DNA of 64,000 nucleotides, from NCBI GenBank assembly GCA_031550435.1, contig JAVBOO010000022.1:1-64000 (forward strand), given 5' to 3'. Shown in pieces: positions 43,258-51,284 of the stretch. The notes beneath the pieces are model-generated. The model was given only the letters and a program-made list of their open reading frames with translations, had not been told where the DNA came from and ran no database searches. Each line of letters starts with the position of its first letter. The stretch's first letter is position 1. This stretch comes from JAVBOO01 sp031550435 (GTDB lineage Bacteria > Bacillota > Clostridia > Lachnospirales > WRAX01). The position numbers and the translations under genes were made by a program.

Positions 43258-44472
43258 TTAATACAATTTTATGTGCTGAGGTATGCCGTTTTTGTATTTC
43301 ACGTTCGCCTCACCCTGCACAAGAGGTTTTAAATATTCCAGCATTTTTTCGTTTACATTGTTTTTCTTATCGTTAAGCCATTCGATCGGAACTTTTTTCT
43401 CAAAGTTAGCGATGTTCGAGACGCTCGTCGTTCCTATTCTAAACGTGTACGGCTCGCTCGTAAGACGCTCGATATACGGCATTTCTCCGCTGATCCCGTT
43501 AAGCGCCCTGTCAAGAGCGGCTTCGCCGAGCATCATCGATTCTTCGAGGTCGCAAAGGCTCGCAATATGACCGGAACAGCGCTGCATGAGCGAAAAATCT
43601 ATAGTTCTGACTTTGCAGCCGATATGCGTGCTTATAAGCTGCTCAAGATATTTCCCGGCTCCTGATAAGAACTTGTGTCCGAAACTGTCCGTGCCCTTTG
43701 TTGTCTCTTTTTCGCAGAGATAGGTTCCGTTAGCGTCTTTAACGCCTTCGCTGACGACTATCACCGCATAGGAGGATGTTTCGTATATTGCTTTTACGTC
43801 GGCAATAAACACCTCGTCGTCGAAAGGAACTTCCGGAAGATATATAAGATGAGGAGTCGGCCCTCCGTTAAGACCCGAGAGGCAAGCAGAAGCTGCAAGC
43901 CAGCCCGTGTTTCTGCCCATAGTTTCGACAATTACCGCCTGTTTCGAATCATATACCCTAACATCCAACATAACTTCTGCCATAGTTATCCCGATATACT
44001 TTGCCGCCGTTCCGAAACCCGGCGTATGATCGGTCACACAAAGGTCGTTATCTATAGTCTTTGGCGCGCCCATAATCTGTATGTCCTTTATTCCGTTTTC
44101 GGCGCAGTAAATCGAAAGCTTGTTGACTGTATCCATTGAGTCGTTGCCGCCGATATAAACGAAGTAGGCGATTTCGAACTCTCTGAATATCTCGATAATT
44201 TTTTGGAATGTCTCCGGCTTGTTATCGAGCTTGTAACGGCAGGTCCCGAGCGCGGCTGCCGGCGTATGTACAAGCATCGACATACTTTCGACGCTTGACA
44301 GCATCGGACCGATTTCTTTTATGTTCTTGCTCAGTATACCCTTAATTCCGTTTATGCCGCCGTATATCTTGTCAACTTTGCCGCTGATAAACGCCTTCTT
44401 GCAAACTCCCGCAAGCGTCGCGTTAATGGCTGCGGTAGGCCCTCCCGATTGTGCAACAAGCAAATTTTTCAT
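43258..44472 (-). CDS. pfp: 6-phosphofructokinase, probably pyrophosphate-dependent
   Basis: A 404-residue glycolytic kinase. The phosphate-binding loop reads GGNDSMDT; ATP enzymes have GGDGS here, with Gly where this has Asp. The catalytic segment is PKTIDND, where ATP enzymes usually lack the Lys. Both changes are marks of pyrophosphate use, which also makes the step reversible. MGRNTGW and the C-terminal regions are typical. I chose ATG 44472 (AGGAG about 9 bases upstream) over TTG 44481. It heads an operon with lepB and an amidohydrolase. Confidence 0.9.
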   Translation of the reverse strand: MKNLLVAQSGGPTAAINATLAGVCKKAFISGKVDKIYGGINGIKGILSKNIKEIGPMLSSVESMSMLVHTPAAALGTCRYKLDNKPETFQKIIEIFREFEIAYFVYIGGNDSMDTVNKLSIYCAENGIKDIQIMGAPKTIDNDLCVTDHTPGFGTAAKYIGITMAEVMLDVRVYDSKQAVIVETMGRNTGWLAASACLSGLNGGPTPHLIYLPEVPFDDEVFIADVKAIYETSSYAVIVVSEGVKDANGTYLCEKETTKGTDSFGHKFLSGAGKYLEQLISTHIGCKVRTIDFSLMQRCSGHIASLCDLEESMMLGEAALDRALNGISGEMPYIERLTSEPYTFRIGTTSVSNIANFEKKVPIEWLNDKKNNVNEKMLEYLKPLVQGEANVKYKNGIPQHIKLY

Positions 44473-44638
44473 AGCGTTCAACTCCTGTTCTCGTTTTTCC
44501 TTATATGTTTGCGTGAATCGTTTAAGACCGTTTCGCTTAACGATTTTTGATGACTTTGCTTGAGATTTCTGTTAAGTCGCATAAAGCAAAAACAAATTTT
44601 ATCATATTAATTATATCAAAGAAAACACCTTTGTAAAT

Positions 44639-44882
44639 ATTACTTCGGCAACAAAATATAGAAAAGCGCTATATTTTGTTGTTCCCTCGCTAAGACGCAG
44701 AAACGCGTCTGCTCGGCACGAGTAACCGCGTAAAAGGAAATGTTGAAAATTGCGCACGAAACTCACTTTAGTGGGTTGAGCGAGCGGCGCTCTCCTTTGA
44801 AAAATGGTGTTTTCCCATTTTCAATGGAAAGCCGCAAGGCGATTTTTCAACATGCCCCTATATTGTGTTGCCGAAGTAATAC
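44639..44882 (+). repeat. Family A repeat with a family B element inside it
   Basis: ATTACTTCGGCAAC at the left and GTTGCCGAAGTAAT at the right are perfect inverted ends. The left part carries the palindrome CAACAAAATATAG / CTATATTTTGTTG and a short AGACGC / GCGTCT hairpin up to CCGCGTAA. A family B element occupies 44736-44857. The normal right half of family A is missing and is replaced by an inverted left end. Confidence 0.8.
44736..44857 (+). mobile_element. Family B MITE-like element, copy 2
   Basis: Ends GGAAATGTTGAAAATT and, reading in from the right, GGGCATGTTGAAAAATC. The internal GGCGCTCTCC, GAAAATGG-type hairpin and AAAGCCGCAAGGC blocks match the copy at 10314. No clear target duplication is seen here. 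Confidence 0.75.
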
Positions 44883-44931
44883 TTTTTCCTGCGACCGTCA
44901 AGGCTTTTGTGCATAAAGTACAGTCTTTGCA

Positions 44932-44966
44932 ATAAATCACGAAAAAATTTGTGATTTATTTTTTTG
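44932..44966 (+). terminator. Terminator-like hairpin with no upstream gene
   Basis: ATAAATCAC and GTGATTTAT form a perfect 9-bp stem with a 10-base loop, followed by a run of T bases. It points rightwards, but the nearest upstream gene is on the other strand. Confidence 0.6.
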
Positions 44967-44975
44967 TTTAATACC

Positions 44976-45004
44976 TTGCAATATATAATAGCGTGTGTTA
45001 TATT
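44976..45004 (+). promoter_or_regulatory. Promoter of the 50-codon ORF and padR operon
   Basis: -35 TTGCAA (44976-44981), 17-base spacer, -10 TATATT (44999-45004). Confidence 0.65.
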
Positions 45005-45056
45005 ATATCCATCGAAGCAAGATACCAAATAAAATAAATCTCCAGGAGGGATAAAT

Positions 45057-45209
45057 ATGAAAAAAACAAACAGGATGACAGCCAAGCAGATATACGGAGC
45101 TACAAGCCCGACAATAAACGATTGGCGCAAGCTTTCGGACTATAAATCACTTCCGTTCGCAGATCCCTTTCTCTCAATGCAGAACTACTCGCTTGTAACT
45201 ATAAGATAA
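45057..45209 (+). CDS. 50-residue protein of unknown function
   Basis: The ORF begins MKKTNRMTAKQIYGATSPTI and ends MQNYSLVTIR. It has a good promoter about 50 bases upstream and one of the strongest ribosome sites in the window (CCAGGAGGG, 7 bases before the ATG). It is basic at the start, has no signal peptide or membrane segment, and has no cysteine. I do not recognise it. The padR gene starts 64 bases after its stop with no terminator between, so it is likely the first gene of that operon. It could be a leader, a small effector or a peptide regulator. Confidence 0.6.
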   Translation: MKKTNRMTAKQIYGATSPTINDWRKLSDYKSLPFADPFLSMQNYSLVTIR

Positions 45210-45273
45210 TACATGATACCATAATATGTTTAAAACAGATACTCGAAATATAGCATTAGAGGAGGAAACAGCT

Positions 45274-45582
45274 TTGAACATTCAACTTAAAAAAGGCAAC
45301 TTGGATCTCTGTGTTCTCGCTCTGTTGGCAAAGTCGGATATGTACGGCTATGAGCTCGTCAACAGAATATCCGTGGAGATAGAAATTTCAGAAGGTACGA
45401 TTTATCCCTTGCTCAAGAGGATAAAAGAAGACGGGTTTGTTACAACCTATCTTAAAGAATCAAGCGAGGGGCCGCCTAGGAAGTACTACTCGATTACGAA
45501 AACAGGCTTAAACAAAAAAGAAGTCCTTGAAAGCGAATGGTTCGGTTTCGTTGAAGGCATCAACAGAATTATTAGGGGGTAG
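45274..45582 (+). CDS. PadR-family transcriptional regulator
   Basis: A 102-residue winged-helix regulator. LDLCVLALLAKSDMYGYELV and EISEGTIYPLLKRIKEDGFV form the DNA-binding core, and GPPRKYYSITKTG is the wing. The start is TTG 45274 with AGAGGAGG 8 bases upstream; a 16-residue longer reading lacks a site. It precedes the DUF1700/DUF4097 gene by four bases. The PadR, DUF1700 and DUF4097 combination is a common Firmicutes unit linked to envelope stress, so PadR probably controls its own operon. Confidence 0.9.
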   Translation: MNIQLKKGNLDLCVLALLAKSDMYGYELVNRISVEIEISEGTIYPLLKRIKEDGFVTTYLKESSEGPPRKYYSITKTGLNKKEVLESEWFGFVEGINRIIRG

Positions 45583-45586
45583 GCAG

Positions 45587-47221
45587 ATGAACAAAGATAC
45601 ATTTCTCGGAATTATCAGAAACAAACTCGGCAACATCCGTCCCGATGTGCTGGACGAAATCATCACCGACTTTGAGGAACATTTTGTCGTAGCCGCCGAA
45701 AACGGAGCTACCGAAGAAGAAATATGCAAAATACTCGGAGACCCGAGCGAAATTGCCCGCCAATATCTCGAAGAGCTTTCAGGATATCAGACGAACAGGC
45801 AAAACATCAAAGACGCCGAAACCGAAGATGCGAGACCCGAAGAAAAAAGCAGACCCGAAGAATCCGCCGGAGAAGACTCCGAATGGGCGGAGCGGGAGCA
45901 ATACCGAGACAACGGACGCAGTACGTTTGATTTTAAGAGCGATTTCAACGACATCGGCGAAACTATAAAAAACAGCTTAAACAGCCTGAAGGACGCTTTC
46001 GATAAAGGTAAACTCGCCGATGATATACAGCGCAGCGTTGCCGATATACAGCGTACTGTTATCAACAACAAGGCATTTCAAAATTCACTGCGAAAAACAA
46101 ACGAAAAACTGCGCAAATCGTTCGGCAAAGACAATTTTAACTTTAATTTTTTTACGAATGACGATTTCGAAGAGCCCGGTGATTTCTCGGGCGAGCCGAC
46201 AGTATACCTCTCGCCGGATGAAATCAAGTCGTTCGAACTGTCGTGTAAGCGCGCCGTTATCGATATCGTGAAGTCCGAAACCGATAAATTCGTTATCGAT
46301 TTTAACATGGGCGATGATGTCTCCTATAGGCTTGTGAACAGAGAAGGCCACGTATACGTTACAGACGCGTTCTCCGGAAGACGCAGTAAAATGTTTGACC
46401 AATGCACGATAAAGGTACCCGCCGGCTATACCGGGCCGATTGCAATAAAAACTATGTCAGGCGATATAAACGTTTCCGATTTGCGTACTTGCAACAAAGC
46501 AACAGTAAACACGGTTTCAGGCAATATAGATATTCACGATTGTGAAGCCCTGATAATTCCAAACAGCGCGTCGGGCGATATAAATATTGTTAACTGCAAT
46601 ATTGCATTCGAAGGAGAAGCTCCGAAAAGGCTCACTGTCCATACTGCGTCCGGAAATATCAAAGTCAGCGAATTCGAAAGCAGCATCCCCATATCGCTGG
46701 ATACAGGCTCCGGAGACGTTGAACTGCTGGAATCATCCGCGCCGGCCTCAATCAGGTCAGGCTCGGGCGATATTACGGTTGACGAACTCGATGGCGACGT
46801 TTCTGTCTCGACAGGCTCGGGAGACGTTAAAATACGCGCCCACTGCGGAAATGTCATGGTAGGCACGGGTTCCGGAGACATCGAATATGTCGGAAGCGTT
46901 ATCGATAGGGAAACAAAACTCAGAACAGGCTCCGGAGATATCAAATTCTCCGTTAAAGAAGCGCTTGCGCCGATTGTACTCGAAACGACTGTAGGGACGA
47001 TCTATACAAAAATCAAAAATACAGACGGCGAAATTGTTGCGAGAACCACAACGGGCGATGTAAGAATGAAACTCGGCAGGGAATCAAACATTAATATAAC
47101 GACAGATTCCGGCGAGTTCAGAGACAAGCGCGAAAACAAGGAAATAAACAGGCAAAAACCCGTCCGGGAAATAACCATCGGAGCCAGAAGAGGCAGAGTA
47201 CTGATAGAAGACCTGGACTAG
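45587..47221 (+). CDS. DUF1700-DUF4097 fusion protein
   Basis: A 544-residue protein. Residues 1-75 are a DUF1700-type helical domain (MNKDTFLGIIRNKLGNI, ILGDPSEIARQYLEEL). Then comes an acidic, charged linker (about 70-110), and residues about 200-500 form a DUF4097 beta-solenoid with a repeating TGSGDV/TASGNI motif. In many genomes DUF1700 is a separate membrane protein; here no membrane segment or signal peptide is visible, so the fused protein looks cytosolic. ATG 45587 follows GGGGGT and lies four bases after padR. A strong terminator follows. Members of this group (for example LiaX) respond to envelope stress; a similar role here is inference. Confidence 0.85.
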   Translation: MNKDTFLGIIRNKLGNIRPDVLDEIITDFEEHFVVAAENGATEEEICKILGDPSEIARQYLEELSGYQTNRQNIKDAETEDARPEEKSRPEESAGEDSEWAEREQYRDNGRSTFDFKSDFNDIGETIKNSLNSLKDAFDKGKLADDIQRSVADIQRTVINNKAFQNSLRKTNEKLRKSFGKDNFNFNFFTNDDFEEPGDFSGEPTVYLSPDEIKSFELSCKRAVIDIVKSETDKFVIDFNMGDDVSYRLVNREGHVYVTDAFSGRRSKMFDQCTIKVPAGYTGPIAIKTMSGDINVSDLRTCNKATVNTVSGNIDIHDCEALIIPNSASGDINIVNCNIAFEGEAPKRLTVHTASGNIKVSEFESSIPISLDTGSGDVELLESSAPASIRSGSGDITVDELDGDVSVSTGSGDVKIRAHCGNVMVGTGSGDIEYVGSVIDRETKLRTGSGDIKFSVKEALAPIVLETTVGTIYTKIKNTDGEIVARTTTGDVRMKLGRESNINITTDSGEFRDKRENKEINRQKPVREITIGARRGRVLIEDLD

Positions 47222-47251
47222 CCCACCATTCACAAACCATAAATTGCACAA

Positions 47252-47292
47252 AAAACTTCGCCGTCGGGCATAATCCGGCGGTGAAGTTTTTT
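47252..47292 (+). terminator. Terminator after the DUF1700-DUF4097 gene
   Basis: AAAACTTCGCCG and CGGCGGTGAAGTTTTTT form a strong stem with a T-run. Confidence 0.9.
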
Positions 47293-47307
47293 GTATTACG
47301 CCAATTA

Positions 47308-47325
47308 TAACCGTGGAAGTTAAAC
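47308..47325 (+). repeat. Family A end fragment
   Basis: TAACCGTGGAAGTTAAAC resembles one end of family A (ACCGCGGAAGTTAAA). It lies directly before the end of the C39-like peptidase gene. Confidence 0.4.
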
Positions 47326-47328
47326 AGC

Positions 47329-48321
47329 TCACACCTTGCTTTTTACCACATATATTATCCCGCTCCAGGCTTTTTCGACCTGAGCCTCGGCATAATACTT
47401 CTTGACCTTTGTCTCGTCCGGATCAGCGGGGTCGTTTACGATAATGTAATCCGTTCCGTCAACGCATTCATATCCCACAACTGCAATAAGATGCCCGTGC
47501 GGATATGCCTGCGGCGCTCCTTCAATATCACTGATACTCGTTGTCGCAATCGAAAACGAGACGGGATACCCTTCGGACAGATATTTTTTAACTGTCTCGA
47601 TACTCTCGCAGCGCTCTACATACGCTTCAAAGCCGAGTTCGCTTGCCGCCGCAACGGTATACGACCAGTTTCCGTACATATCTCCGCCGCTATCATATGA
47701 CAATTCGGCAAAATCCAAAGTCGGTATTTTTCGTCCGTGGTACTCGAGTATCATGGCAAGCGAGGTCGGACTGCAAATTATGTTCCCGATTTCGGGCACA
47801 ACCATCTGCGACCTTCCGGGAACGGGAAGATAAACACTTTCCTTGATTTTCGCGCTTTGTGCCGTCCTTTCGTCCGAATACTTCGGAGATACCGCAAGCA
47901 GGCTGACCTCGGGAGAAGTGCAGCCCGAGTTATCGCGTCTAAGGAAAATTTTGCACTGAAACGCCGTTCCGTCAGCTCTGACGGCAAAAACGGTATCATC
48001 GATTATCTTCGCGTACTCGCCGGCAGCACATGAACTGCCGCTCCTCTTCCCCAAAAACGACGACCATCTGCCGTAAGAAAACCAGTCTGACATAACCTCG
48101 CCGGTTTTTATGCGAACCTGCATCTCAACCGAAGATCTGTATCCCGTCTTAGAATTCCATGACGCGACAATATTCTTAAACGTTTGGCAGGCAAAAAGCT
48201 CGGATTCGTAGTAACCCTCGGCGCAATCGCCGTTCAGCTTGAGCTTGAAGTCCTCCGTAAGCGTTAATCCGGAAAGTTTGCCGTTCTTGAACTTTTCACC
48301 ATCGATAATTAATACAGCCAT
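47329..48321 (-). CDS. C39-like papain-fold peptidase
   Basis: A 330-residue protein. The C-terminal half (about 165-325) is a peptidase_C39_2-type domain: GNIICSPTSLAMILEYHG carries the catalytic Cys, HGHLIAVVGYE the His, and YIIVNDPADPDE the Asp/Asn. The N-terminal half (about 1-160) is a beta-rich domain seen in similar proteins. No signal peptide is visible. The gene is convergent with the DUF4097 operon. C39-like enzymes can cleave double-glycine leaders, but this branch lacks a transporter and its substrates are unknown. Confidence 0.82.
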   Translation of the reverse strand: MAVLIIDGEKFKNGKLSGLTLTEDFKLKLNGDCAEGYYESELFACQTFKNIVASWNSKTGYRSSVEMQVRIKTGEVMSDWFSYGRWSSFLGKRSGSSCAAGEYAKIIDDTVFAVRADGTAFQCKIFLRRDNSGCTSPEVSLLAVSPKYSDERTAQSAKIKESVYLPVPGRSQMVVPEIGNIICSPTSLAMILEYHGRKIPTLDFAELSYDSGGDMYGNWSYTVAAASELGFEAYVERCESIETVKKYLSEGYPVSFSIATTSISDIEGAPQAYPHGHLIAVVGYECVDGTDYIIVNDPADPDETKVKKYYAEAQVEKAWSGIIYVVKSKV

Positions 48322-48347
48322 AGCTACCTCCGAAAGCAGTTTCTTTT

Positions 48348-48594
48348 ATTACTTCGGCAATAAAATATAACGAAACCCGCGTTAAATTTTATTGTACCCT
48401 CGCTCTGGAGCAGAAATCGCTGCTAGAATCATGCAGACGATTTCTAAGCGCTCCGGCTCGGCACGAGTAACCGCGTAAGTATTTTATGCGGTATTTATTG
48501 AGGCGACAATTAAATCATTCGCTAAACTTGTCGCCTCAATCCCCCTTAAGCCCTCAGAGCCGGTATAAGGGGGTAACTTACGCGGTAATATTAT
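48348..48594 (-). repeat. Family A repeat interrupted by a family C element
   Basis: Begins ATTACTTCGGCAATAAAATA and ends CGCGGTAATATTATA. The AT palindrome, the CAGAAATCG / CGATTTCT hairpin and the CCGCGTAAGTATTTTATGCGG hairpin are all present. It is the inverse orientation of the copies at 8321-8649 and is interrupted at 48498-48573 by family C. Confidence 0.9.
48498..48573 (+). mobile_element. Family C element, 76 bp, with an empty site for comparison
   Basis: The insert starts TTGAGGCGACAATTAAATC and ends CCGGTATAAGGGGG. It holds two hairpins: TTGAGGCGACAA / TTGTCGCCTCAA, and CCCCCTTA / TAAGGGGG. TA flanks it on both sides (48496-48497 and 48574-48575). Uninterrupted family A copies read TATTTAACTTCCGCGG here, with a single TA, which shows the exact junction. 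Confidence 0.85.
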
Positions 48595-48615
48595 ACATAA
48601 TAAAAAAGATATAGT

Positions 48616-48650
48616 AAATGCTGATTTAATCAAACGGTTGCGCTCGCCAA
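48616..48650 (+). repeat. Family D fragment
   Basis: AAATGCTGATTTAATCAAAC and GGTTGCGCTCGCC match the first third of family D. The remainder is absent. Confidence 0.6.
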
Positions 48651-48659
48651 AGCGGCAAA

Positions 48660-48703
48660 ACAAAACGAACCGCGGCAAACGGCCTGTAAATCGTTTGCCG
48701 CGG
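48660..48703 (-). terminator. Terminator of the beta-propeller gene
   Basis: CCGCGGCAAACG and CGTTTGCCGCGG form a perfect 12-bp stem; on the minus strand TTCGTTTTGTTTTG follows. Confidence 0.8.
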
Positions 48704-48753
48704 CTCGCCGCGCTAAAGCTTTTTAACTGCCGGATAGTTCGCTTTGCCTTTCG

Positions 48754-51192
48754 TTATTCGGCCTGCAAAGTATAAGCCACCGAATTCTTGTACGAAAGCG
48801 AGGTTATCTCGTTTGCCTGTATACCGTAACCGGACAAAGTATAGAATGTGTCTCCGATGTAAAGTATTCTCTGGATTGCTTTGTTGTAGTCATAACTGCC
48901 GTATTGGTCGTAATCCGAAGCGTTGAGCTGAGAAATGGTTCCTCTCTCGGAGATACCGTTTAAGCCTATATCAAATACATAAGCTCCGCTGAAGCTTTCA
49001 TGAGTCTTACCGGAATAGTCCGTGTACTGATAGCTCGTAACGGGGAAGGCGAAAAACCCTTTTTCCTTTGAGAATACCATAGCCTTCGGGTTGTAAAGCA
49101 GCTCCGAGTAAGTAGACTGGTTCCCGAACGATACAGAAGAAAGCTCTTTCGGATTCATCATGTCGCTTATGTCAAACATGGCGAGTTTTAAACCTACGTT
49201 AACCGTTCTTACGTCAACAACATTGCCCTTGGAGTCCGTCGAAGTAACTTGATCCGTGTCCATACCGAAGCCTATAAGGTGATTTTCGTCATAGGGGTGC
49301 AGATATGTGCTGTATCCGGGTATTTTCAGTTCACCGAGCACAGTCGGACTCGAAGGATTGCTCAAGTCTATCGCGAACAGCGGGTCAACAGTTCTGTACG
49401 TTACCATAAACGCTCTGTCTCCCATGAATCTTGCAGAGTATACTCTTTCTCCGGGTGCCATTTCCTTAATACTTCCCGTTATATTCATGCTTGAATCCAG
49501 AACATAAAGCTGATTTCTGAGGTTTTCTCCCCAGCCGCCTTTTGTCGTCGCGATTCTGAAATAGCCTTCGTATTCGTCCATACTGTACTGATTGAGTACT
49601 GAACCTTCGACAACGCCCGTCGCGTTATACACTGCGTAGCCGTCACTGAGCGTGAACCTGAATATCGAAGTCGCGTCGCTAAGCTGATTCGAACCGGGCG
49701 CGATATCAATTGACGTGCGCATTATACCTATGTTGTAGGCGTAGTTGTACTTTGTCACGTACAGTGACGATTCCGACATGTAAATCTGCTGGCCCGAACC
49801 GAGTATCGAGGCAATTTGCGCATCGGCCAAGCTGTTTTTCAGGTTGATGCCGCATATCATGAGCAACGAATTGTCCTGAGCTTCCGGGAAGTACTGCATT
49901 GTAACACAGTCAATCGTCTTTTTGACCTTTCCCGATGCGGAATCATAATAGGTCGGAAGAATCTCGATGAGGTCTGTAATATTGTAGGTGTCAAGATATT
50001 GGTTTACAACAAGATAAAGCGTATCGCCGATTTTTCTGCTGTCTACAGTGCTTCCCTCGACAGAAAACTCTCTGGTTACAACCGGTTTTTCTTTGTTTGC
50101 GATGTCATAGACTATGACCTTCGCGACACTCGTACCGTAGTACCTGTAGTCGGCAATCATTTTCGAGCTCACAGCCGGAGCCGTTGCACCGTCGGAGGCC
50201 TTAGGCTCGGTCATCGTTTCGACCGGGTCAGCGGGAACCCAGGTGTAACCTATAACAATAAGAAGATTTCCGTCAATATACATCTGACTCGGATAAAAAC
50301 CGTTTGCCTCGTTTGAATAGCTTATAGTGGAAACTGTTTTCATTGAATCCGCCGGATATGCCTTTACTATATTAATAGCAGGTATATTAAAATTAAGGTG
50401 ATAGATATATTGTCCGTCGGTTTTTACAACGTCCGCTTCGTCAACTCCCGCAACCTGAACGTTCGTCTGAGAATAATCATCCGCTCCTCTTGCGGCATCT
50501 GCCGCCGGAGCCATTTCCATTGCCGTTTGGTTCTCGGACATTGTCATCTTTTCGCCCTTATAAACGCCGTTATTCGTTATACTCAGCTTAGCGAGTATGT
50601 CCTTAAGGTTCGCAGCCGAGCCTACTGCGGGAAGGCCGCTTAGTGCGGCAATACCTTCGTTTATCAGCGCGGCATCCGTCTTGACGTTATAGGTTCTTTC
50701 TTTGTCAAGGATAATGAGTCCTCTGTCATAAGTAACATTGAGACCCATGGCCTTCGCGACATACGATATGGGAACGAGCGTGCGTCCGTTCTTCGATATC
50801 GACGCCGCGTCCATTGTAACGTTTTTGCCGTTTTGTTTCATAATCTTTGAGCCGAGAACAAATTGCAGAGTTAGACTGTCTTTTTCCAGTGTGGCCGTCT
50901 TTGTTGCGTCCGCCCAGCTTACGTCAAAGCCCAATGCGTTAGCCACAAAACTTAGCGGCATCATCGTTCTGGAATTTTCTATGAACGGTACAACCGCAGC
51001 ATTTGAATCTATCTGTTTCGCGGCTCCGTATACAAGCGCTTTGGGGCTGCCAACGAGCAGCACGACCGCGTTTCCTAAGCCGGCTGTTGCCCCGTCGTCG
51101 GCAAGAGCGCTGCTCGGCGACATAGCGAGTGATGTTACACTCACAATCATAGCCAGTGTAACGGCCGCTAATAACGAGATTTTCTTTTTCAT
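48754..51192 (-). CDS. Secreted beta-propeller protein with copper amine oxidase-like N-domain
   Basis: An 812-residue exported protein. The signal peptide has KKKISLLAAVTLAMIVSVTS and cleavage around ALADD. Residues about 60-165 are a copper amine oxidase N-terminal-like domain (MMPLSFVANALGFDVSW and TLVPISYVAKAMGLNVTY). The rest (about 240-800) fits the PF09826-type beta-propeller family, with GVDEADVVKTDGQYIYHL and DGNLLIVIGY as clear marks. The role is unknown; surface or wall attachment is likely. GGAGG lies 8 bases before the ATG. It may be co-transcribed with the M32 peptidase gene, which ends 92 bases upstream of it. Confidence 0.88.
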   Translation of the reverse strand: MKKKISLLAAVTLAMIVSVTSLAMSPSSALADDGATAGLGNAVVLLVGSPKALVYGAAKQIDSNAAVVPFIENSRTMMPLSFVANALGFDVSWADATKTATLEKDSLTLQFVLGSKIMKQNGKNVTMDAASISKNGRTLVPISYVAKAMGLNVTYDRGLIILDKERTYNVKTDAALINEGIAALSGLPAVGSAANLKDILAKLSITNNGVYKGEKMTMSENQTAMEMAPAADAARGADDYSQTNVQVAGVDEADVVKTDGQYIYHLNFNIPAINIVKAYPADSMKTVSTISYSNEANGFYPSQMYIDGNLLIVIGYTWVPADPVETMTEPKASDGATAPAVSSKMIADYRYYGTSVAKVIVYDIANKEKPVVTREFSVEGSTVDSRKIGDTLYLVVNQYLDTYNITDLIEILPTYYDSASGKVKKTIDCVTMQYFPEAQDNSLLMICGINLKNSLADAQIASILGSGQQIYMSESSLYVTKYNYAYNIGIMRTSIDIAPGSNQLSDATSIFRFTLSDGYAVYNATGVVEGSVLNQYSMDEYEGYFRIATTKGGWGENLRNQLYVLDSSMNITGSIKEMAPGERVYSARFMGDRAFMVTYRTVDPLFAIDLSNPSSPTVLGELKIPGYSTYLHPYDENHLIGFGMDTDQVTSTDSKGNVVDVRTVNVGLKLAMFDISDMMNPKELSSVSFGNQSTYSELLYNPKAMVFSKEKGFFAFPVTSYQYTDYSGKTHESFSGAYVFDIGLNGISERGTISQLNASDYDQYGSYDYNKAIQRILYIGDTFYTLSGYGIQANEITSLSYKNSVAYTLQAE

Positions 51193-51284
51193 TTTGCATA
51201 CCTCCGATTATTTCTTTTGCTTTATAAACGGCAAAGGGTACAATTTGTTCCCTGCGGAAATTCCGGAAATTATCGACGTATCGG

